Below, in pieces: positions 62,836-64,000 of a stretch of 64,000 nucleotides of DNA (position 1 is the stretch's first letter; every line of letters begins with the position of its first letter). The position numbers and the translations under genes are program-made. The notes under the pieces are model-generated. The model saw only the letters and a list, made by a program, of their open reading frames with translations. It was not told the origin of the DNA and made no database searches. Origin of the DNA: a bacterium D16-50 (GTDB lineage Bacteria; Bacillota; Clostridia; Lachnospirales; Lachnospiraceae); contig RAZA01000013.1 in the NCBI GenBank assembly GCA_003612485.1, positions 50,795 through 114,794 on the forward strand, in the 5' to 3' direction.

Positions 62836-63519
62836 ATGAGAGAGTTTGAGAATCTGGGAATTAGTGAGGGAGTGGAGGCAACTGCGAAGCTGTACAATGA
62901 GATAGCGGTGAGGGCGGAGAATCTGGTGAGCGAAAGCTACGCAAGCGCAAGGAGGAAGGTATCTTTTCCCATCGATATTAATGTGGTTGCAAAGCACCTT
63001 GGGATAACGGTTATGAAAGAGAACCTGAATCTTGACGGAGTGGTGAACTTTAGCAGAAAGCTGGGTGTTGTTACATCCACCAGCGATGGCGGCGTGAGAA
63101 TCGTGGTAGATGACGCTGTAAGCTATAAGACCCAGCGCTATGCCATAGCCAATGGCGTAGGGCGTTATCTGCTCAACGATTCAAAGGTTATCTTTAAAAA
63201 CACCTATGCAATTCCGTTGATTCCGCAGAGTCTGGATGAAATTGCCGCCGATTCCATTGCCGTGTTTCTTCTGATGCCGGTGACGACATTCAAGGACGAA
63301 TTTCTTCAGTATCTTATTATGCATAAAGAATACCCCATGGATGTGGATGTATGGCTTGGACATCTCAGTGATAAGTGCCAGATTACGCCCTTTAATCTTG
63401 CGATCGGATATCAGCAGATGAAGCAGGTTTTGTGTTATCAAAGGCAAGTGGAGTTTGAAAAGAATGATTATGATATTGGCAGAATGCGGGAAGATAAATA
63501 TGACAGAATATTCGCATAG
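62836..63519 (+). CDS. ImmA/IrrE-fold (M78-like) protein with a lost HExxH site
   Basis: A 227-residue protein that aligns in memory with ImmA/IrrE metallopeptidases: INVVAKHLGITV at the N-terminus, QRYAIANGVGRYLLND where the family has AHELGHxLLH, and SLDEIAADSIAVFLLMP where it has the third zinc ligand. The HExxH residues are replaced (N106, G107, R110), though E135 remains. It should therefore be non-catalytic, perhaps a sensor or scaffold. It starts 6 bp after the HD-GHKL gene, so the two are co-transcribed. Confidence 0.72.
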   Translation: MREFENLGISEGVEATAKLYNEIAVRAENLVSESYASARRKVSFPIDINVVAKHLGITVMKENLNLDGVVNFSRKLGVVTSTSDGGVRIVVDDAVSYKTQRYAIANGVGRYLLNDSKVIFKNTYAIPLIPQSLDEIAADSIAVFLLMPVTTFKDEFLQYLIMHKEYPMDVDVWLGHLSDKCQITPFNLAIGYQQMKQVLCYQRQVEFEKNDYDIGRMREDKYDRIFA

Positions 63520-63589
63520 TTCGTTTCCGTATCCGACGGTATCTGTGCAGAGATCAGGAGCCTGTCAAACCTGCGCTTCCAGACGCAGG

Positions 63590-63934
63590 AGGAGCTCACG
63601 GGAGGATGGTGCTGAAGAGGCACCGTTGCCGGAGGACATCAGAAAACTGGGAGCGGAAGGTGTGAACCGGATATGGAGGGACGCAAAGCTGAGAGGCACT
63701 GGAATGAAGGAGGGCATAGCTTGCAAGCAAGCATGGACCCTGGCAACAGCTGCGGAGCATAGCGTAGGAAGTACGGAAGCGCCGGAAGCCGCCCGTATGG
63801 AACTGAAAAACCTTCTGGCTGACATGGATGTATATACAGCAAGATAGGAGGAACTGCTCCGGAACATAGAAGAAAAGCTGGAAAAGATCCCATATATAGA
63901 TAACTTGTTGTCGATTAAGGGAATTGGAAGGTAG
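63590..63934 (+). pseudogene. Decayed IS110-family transposase fragment
   Basis: The frame encodes LPEDIRKLGAEGVNRIW, AATAAEHSVG-like and AARMELKNLLADMDVY, then a TAG stop at 63845-63847, then continues in the same frame with EKLEKIPYIDNLLSIKGIG before another stop at 63932-63934. This matches the middle of IS110-type transposases up to the helix-hairpin-helix, with both ends missing. The upstream part of the open frame (63520-63590) has no recognisable match. Confidence 0.75.
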
Positions 63935-64000
63935 TGTAAAAAAGTTTGTGTCTTAGGTAAAAAATGTCTCCTTTTTGGTAAGAATCAAGATATGGAAATT
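63935..64000. other. Right-edge sequence, possible terminal repeat of another IS
   Basis: Immediately after the truncated transposase, GTGTAAAAAAGTTTGTGTC (63934-63952) resembles the outer ends of IS256-type elements as I recall them, and it stops the IS110 homology abruptly. The element itself would lie beyond the window, so this cannot be confirmed. Confidence 0.25.

Overview
The window reads as chromosome of a Gram-positive anaerobe of the Clostridia, most likely a gut Lachnospiraceae. This is an inference from gene families, not a database match. The basis is: mid-50s GC in many coding lines I counted, strong AGGAGG ribosome sites, a VanW/PepSY/AIR-synthase-like gene complement, GH3 and GPH carbohydrate genes, and a Gram-positive Tad pilus locus with DUF5702-, DUF6382-, WG- and FHA-type partners. 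No rRNA, tRNA or CRISPR array was seen.

Layout. 1-2.5 kb holds a two-gene heterodimeric ABC exporter whose first gene runs off the left edge. 2.6-4.7 kb (minus) is a GH3 beta-xylosidase/glucosidase-like enzyme behind an unusual duplicated promoter region. 5.1-6.3 kb is a nucleotide-cyclase-homology protein with its own consensus promoter. 6.3-9.9 kb (minus) is a response regulator / ABC ATPase / permease / histidine kinase operon. 10-12.3 kb has a membrane-anchored Mrr-type nuclease and a convergent DUF885-type metallopeptidase. 12.5-16.1 kb is a second two-component system followed by a secreted PepSY protein whose promoter carries 11-bp-phased TTTAAT repeats. 16-24 kb is housekeeping: a small membrane protein, VanW, a PurM-like protein, Lrp/AsnC with an aminotransferase, tRNA wobble modification (TadA, TrmL) and a coiled-coil protein. 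24-29 kb has MATE and AEC transporters, a GPH symporter and a GH2-like protein that has lost its catalytic core. 29-34.3 kb is a polyamine operon (SpeD, arginine/lysine/ornithine decarboxylase, SpeE, carboxynorspermidine-synthase-like enzyme) closed by a strong terminator.

34.4-57.3 kb is the centrepiece: a Cro/C1-type regulator diverges from a long Tad/Flp pilus run (TadZ, CpaF, TadB, TadC, Flp pilin, TadE-like, DUF5702, second TadE-like, prepilin peptidase). The run continues on the same strand and closely spaced into a WG-repeat protein, an FHA protein, a PP2C phosphatase, two small proteins, a Ser/Thr kinase with a WD-like sensor half, and a 1430-residue secreted protein with 31 DUF285 repeats and two LysM modules. 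The kinase carries an insert of three 9-residue Thr repeats, and the FHA protein carries similar Thr motifs just before its FHA domain. This suggests a phospho-Thr/FHA switch acting on the pilus and adhesin.

57.5-64 kb: after a PLC-like protein comes an AT-richer two-gene unit. It encodes a 1452-residue HD plus GHKL (Hsp90-like) ATPase and an ImmA/IrrE-fold protein whose HExxH site is replaced, followed by a decayed IS110 transposase. This unit is the best candidate in the window for an undescribed conflict/defence system.
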